58,605 nt of DNA from Melioribacteraceae bacterium (GCA_024103215.1 JAGFIY010000030.1:1-58605); one strand, 5' to 3'; positions 35,214-44,881 are shown, counted from the first letter of the stretch. Made by a program: numbers and translations. The notes: generated from the letters alone by a model not told the origin.

Positions 35214-36043
35214 TGAATAGAAAAGTCGACTTACATATGCACACAAATTATTCGGATGGAGCTTTATCTCCTTTCGAACTTATCAAGCGTGCAAAAGAAG
35301 CCGGACTTGAAATAATCTCAATCACGGATCACGACGGTATAAGCGCTCTTGAGGATGCAATGGCTTATGGAAAAGATCTTGGAGTTGAAGTTATACCCGG
35401 GTTGGAAATAAGTACGGATATAGAGGATAAGGAAGTTCATCTACTTGGATATTTTATCGATATTCATGATGACGAGCTGATCAAATATCTCCGCTTTTTC
35501 AGAGAAGAACGTTTTCACAGAGCAAGAAGGATAGTCAGAAAATTAAGAAACCTTGGTCTTAACATAACCTTAGACGATGTGGTCGACCAAGCAAAAAATT
35601 CGGCAATCGGAAGACCCCACATTGCACTAGCCATGCTTGAATTAGGATTAATAAATTCTTACTATGAAGCATTCGATAAGTACATTGCCGATAACGGACC
35701 TGCTTACGAAAAGAAAATTCATATCTCACCAAGAAGTGCTTTAAAGTTGATCGGAGATGCCGGCGGATTATCTTTTATTGCGCATCCGGGTTATATGAAA
35801 GAATCTATTCTTACATATCTCATTAAATCCGGCATCGACGGAATAGAGGTCGTTCATCCCTCTCATAAAGATCACCAAGTTAGATTTTATCGCGGCATAG
35901 TAAGTCAATACTGTCTTCTTGAATCCGGTGGTTCGGATTTTCATGGCGGAAAGAAAGGTGATGACGATAATCTCGGCAAATACTATATAGCTCCGAATAA
36001 ACTTATCGCAATGAGAAAAATGCTTCTTAGAGACAGCGCATAA
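35213..36043 (+). CDS. PHP-domain phosphoesterase (RNase AM / YciV-like)
   Basis: A 276-residue PHP domain protein of COG0613 type. The metal-binding histidine clusters are visible: VDLHMHTNYSDGALSP, ISITDHDGI, the glutamate in VIPGLEIS, the VHLLGY segment, FIAHPGY and a closing SGGSDFHGG. The characterised relative in E. coli removes phosphate from 3',5'-nucleoside bisphosphates and trims RNA 5' ends. The same role here is inferred. Its ATG overlaps the regulator stop by one base, so the two are coupled. Confidence 0.9.
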   Translation: MNRKVDLHMHTNYSDGALSPFELIKRAKEAGLEIISITDHDGISALEDAMAYGKDLGVEVIPGLEISTDIEDKEVHLLGYFIDIHDDELIKYLRFFREERFHRARRIVRKLRNLGLNITLDDVVDQAKNSAIGRPHIALAMLELGLINSYYEAFDKYIADNGPAYEKKIHISPRSALKLIGDAGGLSFIAHPGYMKESILTYLIKSGIDGIEVVHPSHKDHQVRFYRGIVSQYCLLESGGSDFHGGKKGDDDNLGKYYIAPNKLIAMRKMLLRDSA

Positions 36044-36150
36044 CCAACCTAACTCACAAAAAAATATTAATTTCTGACTTGTTTTGTTTTATCTTAATAA
36101 TTATTTATGAGAAATCATTGTCATTAAACTTTAAAATTTGCAGGAATAAT

Positions 36151-38385
36151 ATGAAAAAAAATTATTGCTCCTTTCTGTTACTTTTCTTAACAAATATTAT
36201 CATGTTCGGTCAATCAGAAGATGTCTGGCGAAATTATACAAACATGAGTGAAGTAAGAAAAGTTGCCGCTCAGGGTAATCTTCTTTGGGCAGCAACAACG
36301 GGCGGACTTTTCGGTTTTTCAATCCCACAACAGTCCTTCACACAAATTACGCAATCCGAGGGATTAAGCAATCAAATTTTAACTTCAATGGCACTTGGAG
36401 ACGAAAATTCGATTTGGATGGGAAGTTCAAACGGCAGCATCAACATTTTAGACTTAGACAATTTTTCAATTCGAAGGTTGCTTCAAATTGCAAATTCAGA
36501 GAAGACAAATAAATCTATAAATGATATATATATTTCAGGCGATACCGTTTTTGTTTCAACAGCATTCGGGCTTTCCATCTTTGATAAAACCGATTTATCG
36601 CTAGATGATACTTTTCTCAAGTTCGGTTCGTTTCCTTCAGAATCTCCCGTTCAATCAGCATTTAAACATAAGCTTATTTATGTGGTAACTTCCGAAGGTA
36701 TAGCAGTACAAAAATTAGGAGCAACAAATCTTAACGCGCCTGAATCTTGGAATGTTTATGATTACGGCAATCACGTTAATGCTAATCAAGTCTATAAATT
36801 TGGTGTTTATAATGATGAAGTGATTGCTGCAAGTTCCTCGGGCTTGCTTGCACTGAGAGACACAAGCTGGATGCCGATTTTATACTCAAACGAAAACATA
36901 CTTGATTTTACTTATAAATCCGATTCTTTGTTTGTTTTAATCCCAAGACAACTAAAACTCTTTCACAACAACCAAAATTCGGAAATAGTTAGGAGCAGTG
37001 AATTTTCATTTTACAATTTTACATACAAAGGTGACGGAAGTTTTTATTTTTCAACAAACAACGGAGCAGGTGTTTTCAAAAACGGTGAACTAAATTTTAT
37101 ATTCCCAAACTCCCCCGCTTCAAATTTATTCACCGGTCTTTCGGTAGATAGTAAAGGAAATCTATGGTCGGCATCCGGTAAAGACGGCGCAGGCAAAGGA
37201 GTTTATAAGTTTGACGGATTAAATTGGTTTAACTATAACAGAAATACAGTAAGCGAAATTACATTTAACGATTTTCACAAAACATTTGCCGGAAATGATG
37301 AGCAAGTATTTTTATGCACGTGGGGAAGGGGTTTCAGCATTTATCAAAACGATTCCTTCAAAATTTATAATGCCGAAACTTCACCGCTGGTTGGAATTCC
37401 CAGCTTCGAAGATTTTATTGTTATATCAGGGGTCTGTAATGATTCGAAGGGAAATATCTGGGTATTAAATTACAATTCGGCAGAACGAGAAGTGATTTCT
37501 GTATTAACCACCGACGGAAATTGGCATCACTATAAAATGGACGATCCTTTCGTTTCAAATTTTGATTTGGCTGAATATTTTGTCATCGATCAGTACGACA
37601 ATAAATGGTTCTCGATTAAAGGAAAAGGAGTTTATTACTTCAATGAGAACGGAACTTTCGAATCAACTACCGACGATGTGACGGGAAGAATTACATCAAG
37701 CAGCGGACTCACAAGCGGAGATATTACTGCTCTTGCCCTTGATAAACGGGGCGAATTATGGATCGGCAAAACACCTGGAATAAACATTTTATCAAACCCG
37801 GGAAGTCCTACAACCTCCTCAAAAACAGATTTACCGGCATTTAGAAACCAATTGATTTCTGATATTGCGGTGGATGCAATAAATCAAAAATGGATTGCAA
37901 CAAAGGAAGGGGTGTTTGTAACTTCTCCGGATGGTTATTTTATTTTAGAACATTTCACAAGTGAAAACAGTCCACTCCCGAATAATGATATAAAAAGTAT
38001 TGTATCAGATGATGTAAACGGAATCATTTATATCGGAACTGATTTCGGATTAACAAGTATCAAGACAGCTTCAATTTCACCGAGTGAATCGCTTGAAAAT
38101 ATGTTTGTTTTCCCAAATCCATTTGTAGTCGGAGATGGAAAAGGAACAATATTGACCATAGACGGATTGGTAAGTAATTCTGAACTTAAATTACTCAGCA
38201 TAAACGGAAAACTTATTAAAACCATCTCCGCAGGAAGCGCCGGTTCTCCAGGCGGAAATCGTGCGTATTGGGATGGAACAGACGAAAACGGAAATTTTGT
38301 TACAAGCGGTGTTTACTTAATTGTTGCATTTGATCAAGAAGCAAACAATGTAGGCACGGTTAAAGTAGCCGTAATTCACAAGTAA
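36151..38385 (+). CDS. T9SS-exported protein with two-component-regulator-like propeller repeats
   Basis: The frame opens at 36079, but the ATG at 36151 (preceded by AGGAATAAT) starts a signal peptide (MKKNYCSFLLLFLTNIIMFGQ), giving about 744 residues. The body is built of repeated blades of the reg_prop type, for example LSNQILTSMALGDENSIWMGSSNG, ITALALDKRGELWIGKTPG and NDIKSIVSDDVNGIIYIGTDFG. The last ~90 residues are a T9SS type A sorting domain: FVFPNPFVVGDG, a central LKLLSINGKLIKTI, and GVYLIVAFDQEANNVGTVKVAVIHK. It is probably secreted or surface-attached. Such lone propellers, without a kinase, are common in this group and have no assigned role. An ABC-F gene follows 4 bp later. Confidence 0.85.
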   Translation: MKKNYCSFLLLFLTNIIMFGQSEDVWRNYTNMSEVRKVAAQGNLLWAATTGGLFGFSIPQQSFTQITQSEGLSNQILTSMALGDENSIWMGSSNGSINILDLDNFSIRRLLQIANSEKTNKSINDIYISGDTVFVSTAFGLSIFDKTDLSLDDTFLKFGSFPSESPVQSAFKHKLIYVVTSEGIAVQKLGATNLNAPESWNVYDYGNHVNANQVYKFGVYNDEVIAASSSGLLALRDTSWMPILYSNENILDFTYKSDSLFVLIPRQLKLFHNNQNSEIVRSSEFSFYNFTYKGDGSFYFSTNNGAGVFKNGELNFIFPNSPASNLFTGLSVDSKGNLWSASGKDGAGKGVYKFDGLNWFNYNRNTVSEITFNDFHKTFAGNDEQVFLCTWGRGFSIYQNDSFKIYNAETSPLVGIPSFEDFIVISGVCNDSKGNIWVLNYNSAEREVISVLTTDGNWHHYKMDDPFVSNFDLAEYFVIDQYDNKWFSIKGKGVYYFNENGTFESTTDDVTGRITSSSGLTSGDITALALDKRGELWIGKTPGINILSNPGSPTTSSKTDLPAFRNQLISDIAVDAINQKWIATKEGVFVTSPDGYFILEHFTSENSPLPNNDIKSIVSDDVNGIIYIGTDFGLTSIKTASISPSESLENMFVFPNPFVVGDGKGTILTIDGLVSNSELKLLSINGKLIKTISAGSAGSPGGNRAYWDGTDENGNFVTSGVYLIVAFDQEANNVGTVKVAVIHK

Positions 38386-38389
38386 AAAC

Positions 38390-40348
38390 ATGATCGATCT
38401 TCTAAATCTATCCGTTCAATTCAGCGGAGAATATCTTTTCGAAAATGTAAATGTTAGGATAAATCCAGGCGATAAAATTGCATTGGTTGGTTCTAACGGT
38501 TCAGGAAAATCTACACTGTTAAAAATAATTAGCGGATTATTGGAACCAGAAAGTGGTATAGTTCAATCACAGAAGAACATTAAAATTGGTTATCTCCCCC
38601 AAGAACTTATATCAAACAGCGAAAGATCGATCTTTGAAGAAGTCAAATCAAGCATAAGTTTCGTAAACGAGCTTGACAACGAAGAGTCAGAAATTCATGA
38701 CAAATTAAACTCTGCCTACTCCCTCTCCGAAGAATTTCATGATAAATATATTCACCGGCTCGGCGACATTAACAATATTAAAGAAAAGTTTGGTTACTAT
38801 AAAATCGACAGCGAGATTGAAAAAATTCTTCTTGGGCTTGGATTTAAAGTCAGTGATCTTTTAAGACCATGCGATGAGTTTTCCGGCGGCTGGCAGATGC
38901 GGGTAGAACTTGCAAAAATTCTTGCAAATGAAAACGATTTAATTCTGTTGGACGAACCTACAAATCATCTCGATATTGATTCGTTGCAGTGGCTTTTGGA
39001 ATTTCTTCAAAATTTTAAGGGCGCAATTCTACTTGTTTCACACGATAAATATTTTGTTAACAATGTAACGACAAAAACACTTGAGATATTCAATAAAGAA
39101 GTTAATTTCTACAAAGGTAAATACGACGATTATCTTAATTTCAAAAAAGAACGAGATGAACAGTTGATTGCCCGATACAGAAATCAACAATTAAAGATAA
39201 AATCAACAGAAAGATTTATAGAAAGATTCAGGTACAAGAACACAAAAGCCAAGCAGGTTCAAAGTAGAATTAAACAGCTTGAAAAATTAGAAAAGATTGA
39301 ATTGCCGGTAGAGTTTGAGTCAAATATAAAAATTAGATTTCCGGAACCTCCGCGAAGCACTATTCATCCTGTTGAGCTTGAAAACGTTACTAAATCTTAC
39401 GGCAGTTTAGAAGTTCTAAAAAATATTAACTTTAAAATTGAACGAGGAGAAAAGATCGCTTTCGTTGGCCCTAACGGAGCAGGGAAAACTACACTGGCAA
39501 GAATTATTGCCGGAGAATTATCAGTGACATCCGGGAGAATTATAATCGGAGATGCAACCCGAATTGCATATTACGCTCAAGAAGTTGCCGACAATTTGGA
39601 TACAAGTTTAAATATCTTAGAAAGTGTTTCTGAAATTTCACCGGATTCAACAGAATCAAGACTTAGGTCTATTCTCGGTTCATTTCTATTCTCCGGCGAC
39701 GACGTTTATAAAAAGCTATCCATACTTTCAGGGGGTGAAAAAAGTCGGGTTGCCCTTGCAAGAATTTTATTAACCAAGGCAAACCTCATAGTTCTTGACG
39801 AACCAACTAACCATCTCGATGTTCAATCGAAAGAAATTCTTCAGAATGCACTTGTCAACTATACCGGCTCGTTGATAATTGTCTCTCACGATGTCGATTT
39901 TCTAAGACCTGTGATAGATAAAGTTATTGAAATTAGACCGATGCAATTTAAATATTATTATGGCGGAATTGATTATTATCTTCAAAAAAAATTTGAGGAA
40001 ACACATACTTTTTCCGAAAAAAACAAACCGGTTGAAATTAAAGTAAACAAAAAAGAACAAAAACGAATTGAAGCGGAAATCAGACAGAAAAAATTTTCAG
40101 CTACAAAAGAGTTAAAACAAAGAATTGATTTTCTAGAAAAGGAAATCGAAAAATTGGAAGATGTGAAAACGAAACTCGAAAGCGAACTGTTAAAAGAATC
40201 TGTTTATTTAAATCCCGTAAAATTAAAAGATACAAATCAGCACTACACAGACACAAAAACAAAACTCGAGAAGGCAATTTCCGAATGGACGGAAAAATCA
40301 GATGAACTATCGGAAATCGAAAAAAGTTTTAAAGAAAATTTTAATTAA
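38390..40348 (+). CDS. ABC-F family ATP-binding cassette protein
   Basis: A 652-residue soluble protein with two ABC domains. The first has VALVGSNGSGKSTLLKII, the signature EFSGGWQMRVELAKIL and the DEPTNHLD Walker B. The second has VGPNGAGKTTLARIIAGE, the signature LSGGEKSRVALARIL and VLDEPTNHLD. A charged linker (about 245-300) and a lysine/glutamate-rich C-terminal coiled coil (about 560-652) place it with the Uup/YdiF-like ABC-F proteins. Members act on the ribosome or its assembly. No membrane domain is present, so it is not a transporter. It overlaps the convergent ROK gene by 8 bp. Confidence 0.93.
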   Translation: MIDLLNLSVQFSGEYLFENVNVRINPGDKIALVGSNGSGKSTLLKIISGLLEPESGIVQSQKNIKIGYLPQELISNSERSIFEEVKSSISFVNELDNEESEIHDKLNSAYSLSEEFHDKYIHRLGDINNIKEKFGYYKIDSEIEKILLGLGFKVSDLLRPCDEFSGGWQMRVELAKILANENDLILLDEPTNHLDIDSLQWLLEFLQNFKGAILLVSHDKYFVNNVTTKTLEIFNKEVNFYKGKYDDYLNFKKERDEQLIARYRNQQLKIKSTERFIERFRYKNTKAKQVQSRIKQLEKLEKIELPVEFESNIKIRFPEPPRSTIHPVELENVTKSYGSLEVLKNINFKIERGEKIAFVGPNGAGKTTLARIIAGELSVTSGRIIIGDATRIAYYAQEVADNLDTSLNILESVSEISPDSTESRLRSILGSFLFSGDDVYKKLSILSGGEKSRVALARILLTKANLIVLDEPTNHLDVQSKEILQNALVNYTGSLIIVSHDVDFLRPVIDKVIEIRPMQFKYYYGGIDYYLQKKFEETHTFSEKNKPVEIKVNKKEQKRIEAEIRQKKFSATKELKQRIDFLEKEIEKLEDVKTKLESELLKESVYLNPVKLKDTNQHYTDTKTKLEKAISEWTEKSDELSEIEKSFKENFN

Positions 40349-41300
40349 GAAATTCCTCCACTAGTGAAAGTCCGCCGTAAAGCGGGGCATCATCACCTAA
40401 CTTTGTTGCAGTTATTTTAGTCAATTTACCGGGTTCCGGCAGCACTGCTTTATCAAACGCACTTTTAATATTTTTTGTTATAAAATCCGGCATAGCCTCA
40501 ACAACCCCACCTCCGAGAATTATTGTGTCTATATTAAGCAGTGTAGTTAAACTTCCGAGCGAAGTACCTATCGTTCTGCAAGCATCGGTAATATGACGAA
40601 TAGCAACTTTATCTTTTCCCTTTACTGCTTTTGCTAACGCGCTGCTTTTAATTTTCTTTTTCTGCTTAAAATAATCTTTCAAAAGTGAATCACTTCCATT
40701 TTTTATGTCCGCTTTAATTCGCTTCACAATTTGCGGTCTGCTTGCTGCTTTCTCCAAGGTCATTTTCCCGGGCTTGCTAGTGAATGATCCGTTCTCGTTC
40801 AAAATCATATGACCGATCTCCCCGGCGTAAAAACTTGATCCCCTGTACAAAGTGTTATTAAAAATCAATGCGCCTCCTATACCGGTTCCGATAAACACGA
40901 CAAGTGCATTTTTCAACTTATCCTTGTACTCAAATTTTTTAATTCCAAGCGCGGCGATATTCACATCGTTCTCAATCAAAATCGGAAGCTTAAGATTTTT
41001 TTTTAATTCTTTCCCGATATTAAAATTAATAAGCTTTAAATTAGGAGCAACTGCTATAATCCCCTTTTCTGGATTGACTGTTCCCGGCACGCCTAATGCT
41101 ATTGCTTCAATGTCCGATGATTTTAATTTTGCTTCAGTTAATAATTGAGCTATCGAAGAAGTTATCGTTTTAACAATCTTACTCTTGGAAGGAATGACAG
41201 AATTTTTCAACCGGTTTATTATTTTACCGTCTCTCGTAAGCAATGCTGTTAATACTTTTGTTCCGCCCAAATCCACAGCGATTACAAATTTTTTCTTCAT
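40341..41300 (-). CDS. ROK family sugar kinase-like protein without the zinc cysteines
   Basis: A 319-residue protein with the ATP/actin-fold motif FVIAVDLGGTKVLTALL, the catalytic aspartate in LIENDVNIAALG, GTGIGGALIFNNTLYRG and the histidine segment AGEIGHMIL. The ROK zinc signature (CxCGxxGCLE) is replaced position by position with GSFTSKPGKMTLE, so all three cysteines are lost while the following glutamate and AAS remain. Known ROK members phosphorylate glucose, fructose or N-acetyl sugars, or act as repressors; no helix-turn-helix is present here. Glucokinase is possible but not proven. It is convergent with the ABC-F gene (8-bp overlap) and divergent from rsmA. Confidence 0.85.
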   Translation of the reverse strand: MKKKFVIAVDLGGTKVLTALLTRDGKIINRLKNSVIPSKSKIVKTITSSIAQLLTEAKLKSSDIEAIALGVPGTVNPEKGIIAVAPNLKLINFNIGKELKKNLKLPILIENDVNIAALGIKKFEYKDKLKNALVVFIGTGIGGALIFNNTLYRGSSFYAGEIGHMILNENGSFTSKPGKMTLEKAASRPQIVKRIKADIKNGSDSLLKDYFKQKKKIKSSALAKAVKGKDKVAIRHITDACRTIGTSLGSLTTLLNIDTIILGGGVVEAMPDFITKNIKSAFDKAVLPEPGKLTKITATKLGDDAPLYGGLSLVEEFLN

Positions 41301-41401
41301 CTTTCTTTTCTCGACATTTTTATTCCAATATACCTATCGGATGTTTTATTTACAATAAATTGCTTGCTATATTAACCAGAACATTTTGTGGTAATAGATC
41401 G

Positions 41402-42184
41402 ATGATGATAAGACCAAAAAAATCTCTTGGACAGAATTACCTCAGAGATAAGAATATAATTAGAAAAATTTTTGAAGTTATAAATCCGCAAATTGATGAT
41501 CAATTAATTGAAATCGGTCCGGGTTTAGGCGCACTGACTGAAGAGCTAAGTAAAATCGTTAAGAATTACACAGCTATTGAAATTGATGAACGTGTGATTG
41601 ATGACTTAAAAGAAAATTATCCTCAATCGAACATAATTAATGAGGATTTCTTAAAAACTGATTTAAGTAAATTTTTTACCGGCAAAAAACTTAGAATCGT
41701 CGGAAATGTACCCTACAATATTACTTCTCCCATCATTTTTAAAATGATCTATAACCGAAAAATAATTGAAGATTCGGTACTAATGATTCAACATGAAGTC
41801 GCAAAAAGACTTCATGCAAAACCTCGCACGAAGGATTATGGAATTTTAAGTGTGCTGCTCAACTATTTCGGCGATGTAAAATATTGTTTTAAAGTTCCGC
41901 CTTCAGTTTTTATTCCCAAACCCAAGGTCGATTCAGCAGTTGTTCAAATTCGCTTGAAAGATTTTGAACCCGAAGTTGAGGATAAATATTTCATTTCGGT
42001 TGTTAAATCGGCATTCAACAACAGAAGAAAAACATTAAAAAATTCGCTATGTAATAGTATATTTGCAGATACTGATTTTAATTGCTGTACGGTTGATATT
42101 TCTAAACGAGCTGAAGAATTATCGCTGGATGAATTTCTCAAACTAGCAAAATTCCTTCTGAAGGACTCTATTAATGAGCGATGA
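41402..42184 (+). CDS. rsmA: 16S rRNA dimethyladenosine transferase
   Basis: Dimethylates two adjacent adenosines in the 3' hairpin of 16S rRNA (KsgA). The frame is open from 41243, but the first 53 codons have no family similarity and overlap the divergent ROK start. The ATG at 41402 (or 41405) gives the normal start MIRPKKSLGQNYLRD, about 260 residues. The SAM motif is IEIGPGLGALTEEL and the catalytic NxPY is in IVGNVPYNITSPII. The C-terminal helical domain includes KSAFNNRRKTLKNSL. The gene overlaps mgtE by 11 bp. Confidence 0.96.
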   Translation: MMIRPKKSLGQNYLRDKNIIRKIFEVINPQIDDQLIEIGPGLGALTEELSKIVKNYTAIEIDERVIDDLKENYPQSNIINEDFLKTDLSKFFTGKKLRIVGNVPYNITSPIIFKMIYNRKIIEDSVLMIQHEVAKRLHAKPRTKDYGILSVLLNYFGDVKYCFKVPPSVFIPKPKVDSAVVQIRLKDFEPEVEDKYFISVVKSAFNNRRKTLKNSLCNSIFADTDFNCCTVDISKRAEELSLDEFLKLAKFLLKDSINER

Positions 42185-43562
42185 AAAAATTCAAAATGTT
42201 AAGGACGTTATCCAGATAGATGAAGAATTATTGGATAATATTTCTGAATTAATCGAAAATCGGGCTTCTAAAAATCTACTACTCTTGCTAGCAGATCTTC
42301 ACCCGGCTGATATCGCTGAAATAATAAACCATCTCAATACAGATGATGCACTATTCCTTTTTAATTTGCTTGATTCATCCACTGCAGGCGAAGTAATAAC
42401 TGAGGTTGATGAAAACCATCGCGAAAAAATTCTTAAGCGAGTTGATTCCTTCAAGATTGCGGCGATTGTCGAAGAACTTGATACAGACGATGCAACCGAT
42501 ATTGTTTCAGAACTTCCGGAATCTGTTGCCGAGGATGTTCTCAAAAAGATTGATCCTGAAGATTCGGTCGATGTAAAAGCGCTGCTTCAATACCCGGACG
42601 ATAGTGCCGGCGGTATAATGAGCAGCGATTTTCTCTACGTTCTTGATGAGGCAACGGTTCAAGACGGAATTGAGGAAGTGAAAAAAAATTCCGACGAGTT
42701 TGATTATGTTTATCACATTTATGTCCTTGATAAAAACGATAAGTTTTTGGGATTGGTTCAGCTTAAATCACTAATAATAAACTCACCAGACACAAAATTG
42801 TCGGATATAATGAAAACCGACATAATCTATGCAACTCCCGATATGGACCAGGAGGATGTTGCACAGATGATGAAAAAATACGATCTAGTTTCTGTGCCGG
42901 TATTGGATGAAAACAGAACTATGCTTGGAAGAATTACAATTGACGACGTAATGGAAGTAATGCAGGAAGAAGCTGATGAAGATCTTCAAAAAGTTGCCGG
43001 TCTCGCCGAAGATCAAGAATTAAGCGACTCTATTTTCAGAATTTCGAGAATACGATTACCCTGGCTTGTCATTGCTCTTGTTATGGAACTTATTGCTGCA
43101 CTTGTGCTTTCAGGTTATGAAAATATTATTTCGGAAATGGTTATAGCAACTTTCTTTATACCAGTCGTGATGGCAATGGGCGGAAGTTCGGGAACACAAG
43201 CTGCAATAGTGATGGTGAGAGGCTTGACGACAACCGATATTTGGATCGGTGAAAGTATGAAAAAACTGATGAAAGAATTCGGAGTTGCGTTAATTAACGG
43301 CTTAGTCTGCGGGTTAATTTTATATGTTTCAGCATCAATACTTTTCGATAAAATCGATTCAATAAAATTTACTTTAGTAATTTCATTTGCACTTTTAACT
43401 ATAATTATAGTAGCCACAATGGTTGGGGCTTTTATTCCACTATTGTTAAGAAAATTTGGTGTTGATCCGGCAATCGCAACCGGTCCATTCGTAACAACTA
43501 CAAACGATATTTTAGGCTTACTCATTTATCTTTCCTTCATAATATTCTTCTTTTTCAGCTAA
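42174..43562 (+). CDS. mgtE: Magnesium transporter MgtE
   Basis: A 462-residue Mg2+ channel/transporter. The N domain of superhelical repeats (LLADLHPADIAEIINHL, ELDTDDATDIVSELPE) leads to YPDDSAGGIMSSDFLYV. Two CBS motifs (about residues 135-255) are followed by the plug helix. Five transmembrane helices include the signature VVMAMGGSSGTQAAIVMVRGL and PFVTTTNDILGLLIYL, with the pore aspartate. Magnesium binding between the N and CBS domains is known to close the pore. It overlaps rsmA by 11 bp and the PAP2 gene by one base. Confidence 0.96.
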   Translation: MSDEKIQNVKDVIQIDEELLDNISELIENRASKNLLLLLADLHPADIAEIINHLNTDDALFLFNLLDSSTAGEVITEVDENHREKILKRVDSFKIAAIVEELDTDDATDIVSELPESVAEDVLKKIDPEDSVDVKALLQYPDDSAGGIMSSDFLYVLDEATVQDGIEEVKKNSDEFDYVYHIYVLDKNDKFLGLVQLKSLIINSPDTKLSDIMKTDIIYATPDMDQEDVAQMMKKYDLVSVPVLDENRTMLGRITIDDVMEVMQEEADEDLQKVAGLAEDQELSDSIFRISRIRLPWLVIALVMELIAALVLSGYENIISEMVIATFFIPVVMAMGGSSGTQAAIVMVRGLTTTDIWIGESMKKLMKEFGVALINGLVCGLILYVSASILFDKIDSIKFTLVISFALLTIIIVATMVGAFIPLLLRKFGVDPAIATGPFVTTTNDILGLLIYLSFIIFFFFS

Positions 43563-44509
43563 TGCTCAAACTAAAACGACTAACAGAAATACTAACCCCG
43601 GTTGATTTTATTACCATTTGTTTCGGTCTATTTCTCACCGGATTGAATATTACTTACCACACGAGAGTTGAAACTTGGTATCTTCTTGTAGCAGCAAATG
43701 TTATTGGAATTGCATTTATTATCACAGTTGCTCATTTAAAATATAAATATGGCGGTTTTTGGGATTTCATAAACAAATGGTATATGATTCCGCTAATGTT
43801 CTTAACATTTAAAGAACTTTATGTGATGATAAAACCCATTAGACAAGTAGATCTAGATCTTTGGTTGATAGAAATCGATAGAATTCTATTCGGGTTCGAT
43901 GTAACAGTTGTGCTCTATGATATAGCAAATCCGGTATTGACGGAACTGCTTCAAATTTCTTACGGAACATTTTTCTTTCTACCATTGATATTGGGTGTTG
44001 ATCTCCTTGTAAACAAACGTGAGGAAGCATTTTACTTCGCAGCTTTTTCAATTGTATATGGTTTTTTTCTTTCTTTCTATGGATATTTTCTCGTTCCTGC
44101 GGTTGGACCGAGATTTTATCTTCATGATTTTCACACGATAAATCAAGAACTGCCGGGACTGTTTTTAACAAATTTTTTGAGAGACATGGTCAATGCGGGT
44201 GAATCATTGGAACGAGGAATGCTTAATCCTGAATTTTATGTTCAACGCGATGTTTTTCCAAGCGGTCACACTCAGATGACTTTAATTGTCATGTATCTAG
44301 CCTATAAACTTAAAACCAAGTCTCGGTACTTCTTGATTCCGAATGGAATACTTCTTGTTTTTTCAACTGTTTATTTGAGATACCATTATTTGATAGATGT
44401 CGTTGCAGGACTTTTGTTTATGATATTCACCATGTGGAGTGGATATAAGATTTACAACGCTTGGAAGAAAGCTGGAGGCAAAAATGAATTTGATTATGAA
44501 AACTATTAG
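43562..44509 (+). CDS. PAP2-superfamily membrane phosphatase (IPC-synthase-like)
   Basis: A 315-residue polytopic membrane protein. The PAP2 catalytic motifs are in FPSGHTQMTLIVMYLAYK (C2, PSGH) and STVYLRYHYLIDVVAGLL (C3, with Arg, His and Asp). A segment YFLVPAVGPRFYL resembles the PAP2_3 group that includes inositol-phosphorylceramide synthases. Members hydrolyse or transfer phospho-headgroups on lipids at the outer face of the membrane; the lipid here is unknown. It starts at the mgtE stop (one-base overlap), so the rsmA-mgtE-PAP2 genes form a unit. It overlaps the convergent Cys4 protein by 4 bp. Confidence 0.85.
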   Translation: MLKLKRLTEILTPVDFITICFGLFLTGLNITYHTRVETWYLLVAANVIGIAFIITVAHLKYKYGGFWDFINKWYMIPLMFLTFKELYVMIKPIRQVDLDLWLIEIDRILFGFDVTVVLYDIANPVLTELLQISYGTFFFLPLILGVDLLVNKREEAFYFAAFSIVYGFFLSFYGYFLVPAVGPRFYLHDFHTINQELPGLFLTNFLRDMVNAGESLERGMLNPEFYVQRDVFPSGHTQMTLIVMYLAYKLKTKSRYFLIPNGILLVFSTVYLRYHYLIDVVAGLLFMIFTMWSGYKIYNAWKKAGGKNEFDYENY

Positions 44510-44829
44510 ATTAGTCCGGCATCAACTTTTTTAATCGTATCGACAATTATCATATAATAGCGATCTATTGAACAATTTACATCATCTCTTAGATAACATG
44601 CTCCGTTGCCGTCAAGCGAATTACAGTTTGCGCAGATTTCATCCTTCATCAACTGATAATACTCTTCGATGTTTTCGGAATCCAGACTGTGAACAATTTC
44701 AACAATTTTGGGAAGATACAACTGTACGGCACAAACTTCTTCTCCATTCATCGTACAGAAACCTTTTTCGTTTGAATCGACACAAATTTCACAAACATTT
44801 TCTCGAATTGCTTTTTTATATTTGTCCAC
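44506..44829 (-). CDS. Small protein with two identical-spacing Cys4 modules
   Basis: A 107-residue cytoplasmic protein with no signal peptide. It starts at a GTG (44829) with AGGAG six bases upstream. It is an internal duplication: C13-x2-C16-x8-C25-x7-C33 is repeated exactly as C66-x2-C69-x8-C78-x7-C86. Each module is followed by a similar helix (LYLPKIVEIVHSLDS and RYYMIIVDTIKKVDA). Four cysteines per module suggest a metal site, either zinc or an iron-sulfur cluster. I do not recognise a named family, though short Cys-rich proteins of this style occur in anaerobes. It stands alone between the PAP2 gene and menG/ubiE. Function unknown. Confidence 0.8.
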   Translation of the reverse strand: MDKYKKAIRENVCEICVDSNEKGFCTMNGEEVCAVQLYLPKIVEIVHSLDSENIEEYYQLMKDEICANCNSLDGNGACYLRDDVNCSIDRYYMIIVDTIKKVDAGLI

Positions 44830-44881
44830 AATAATCTCCTTTTTTGAACAATTTGGAACCGCATTAATCTTTTAAAATACT

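Noticed and set aside
41243-41401. Long N-terminal extension of rsmA
   Set aside because: These codons overlap the divergent ROK start and show no RsmA similarity; the normal family start is at 41402.
43115-43525. Open frame of 136 codons opposite mgtE
   Set aside because: Shadow of the conserved transmembrane region of mgtE with no ribosome site.
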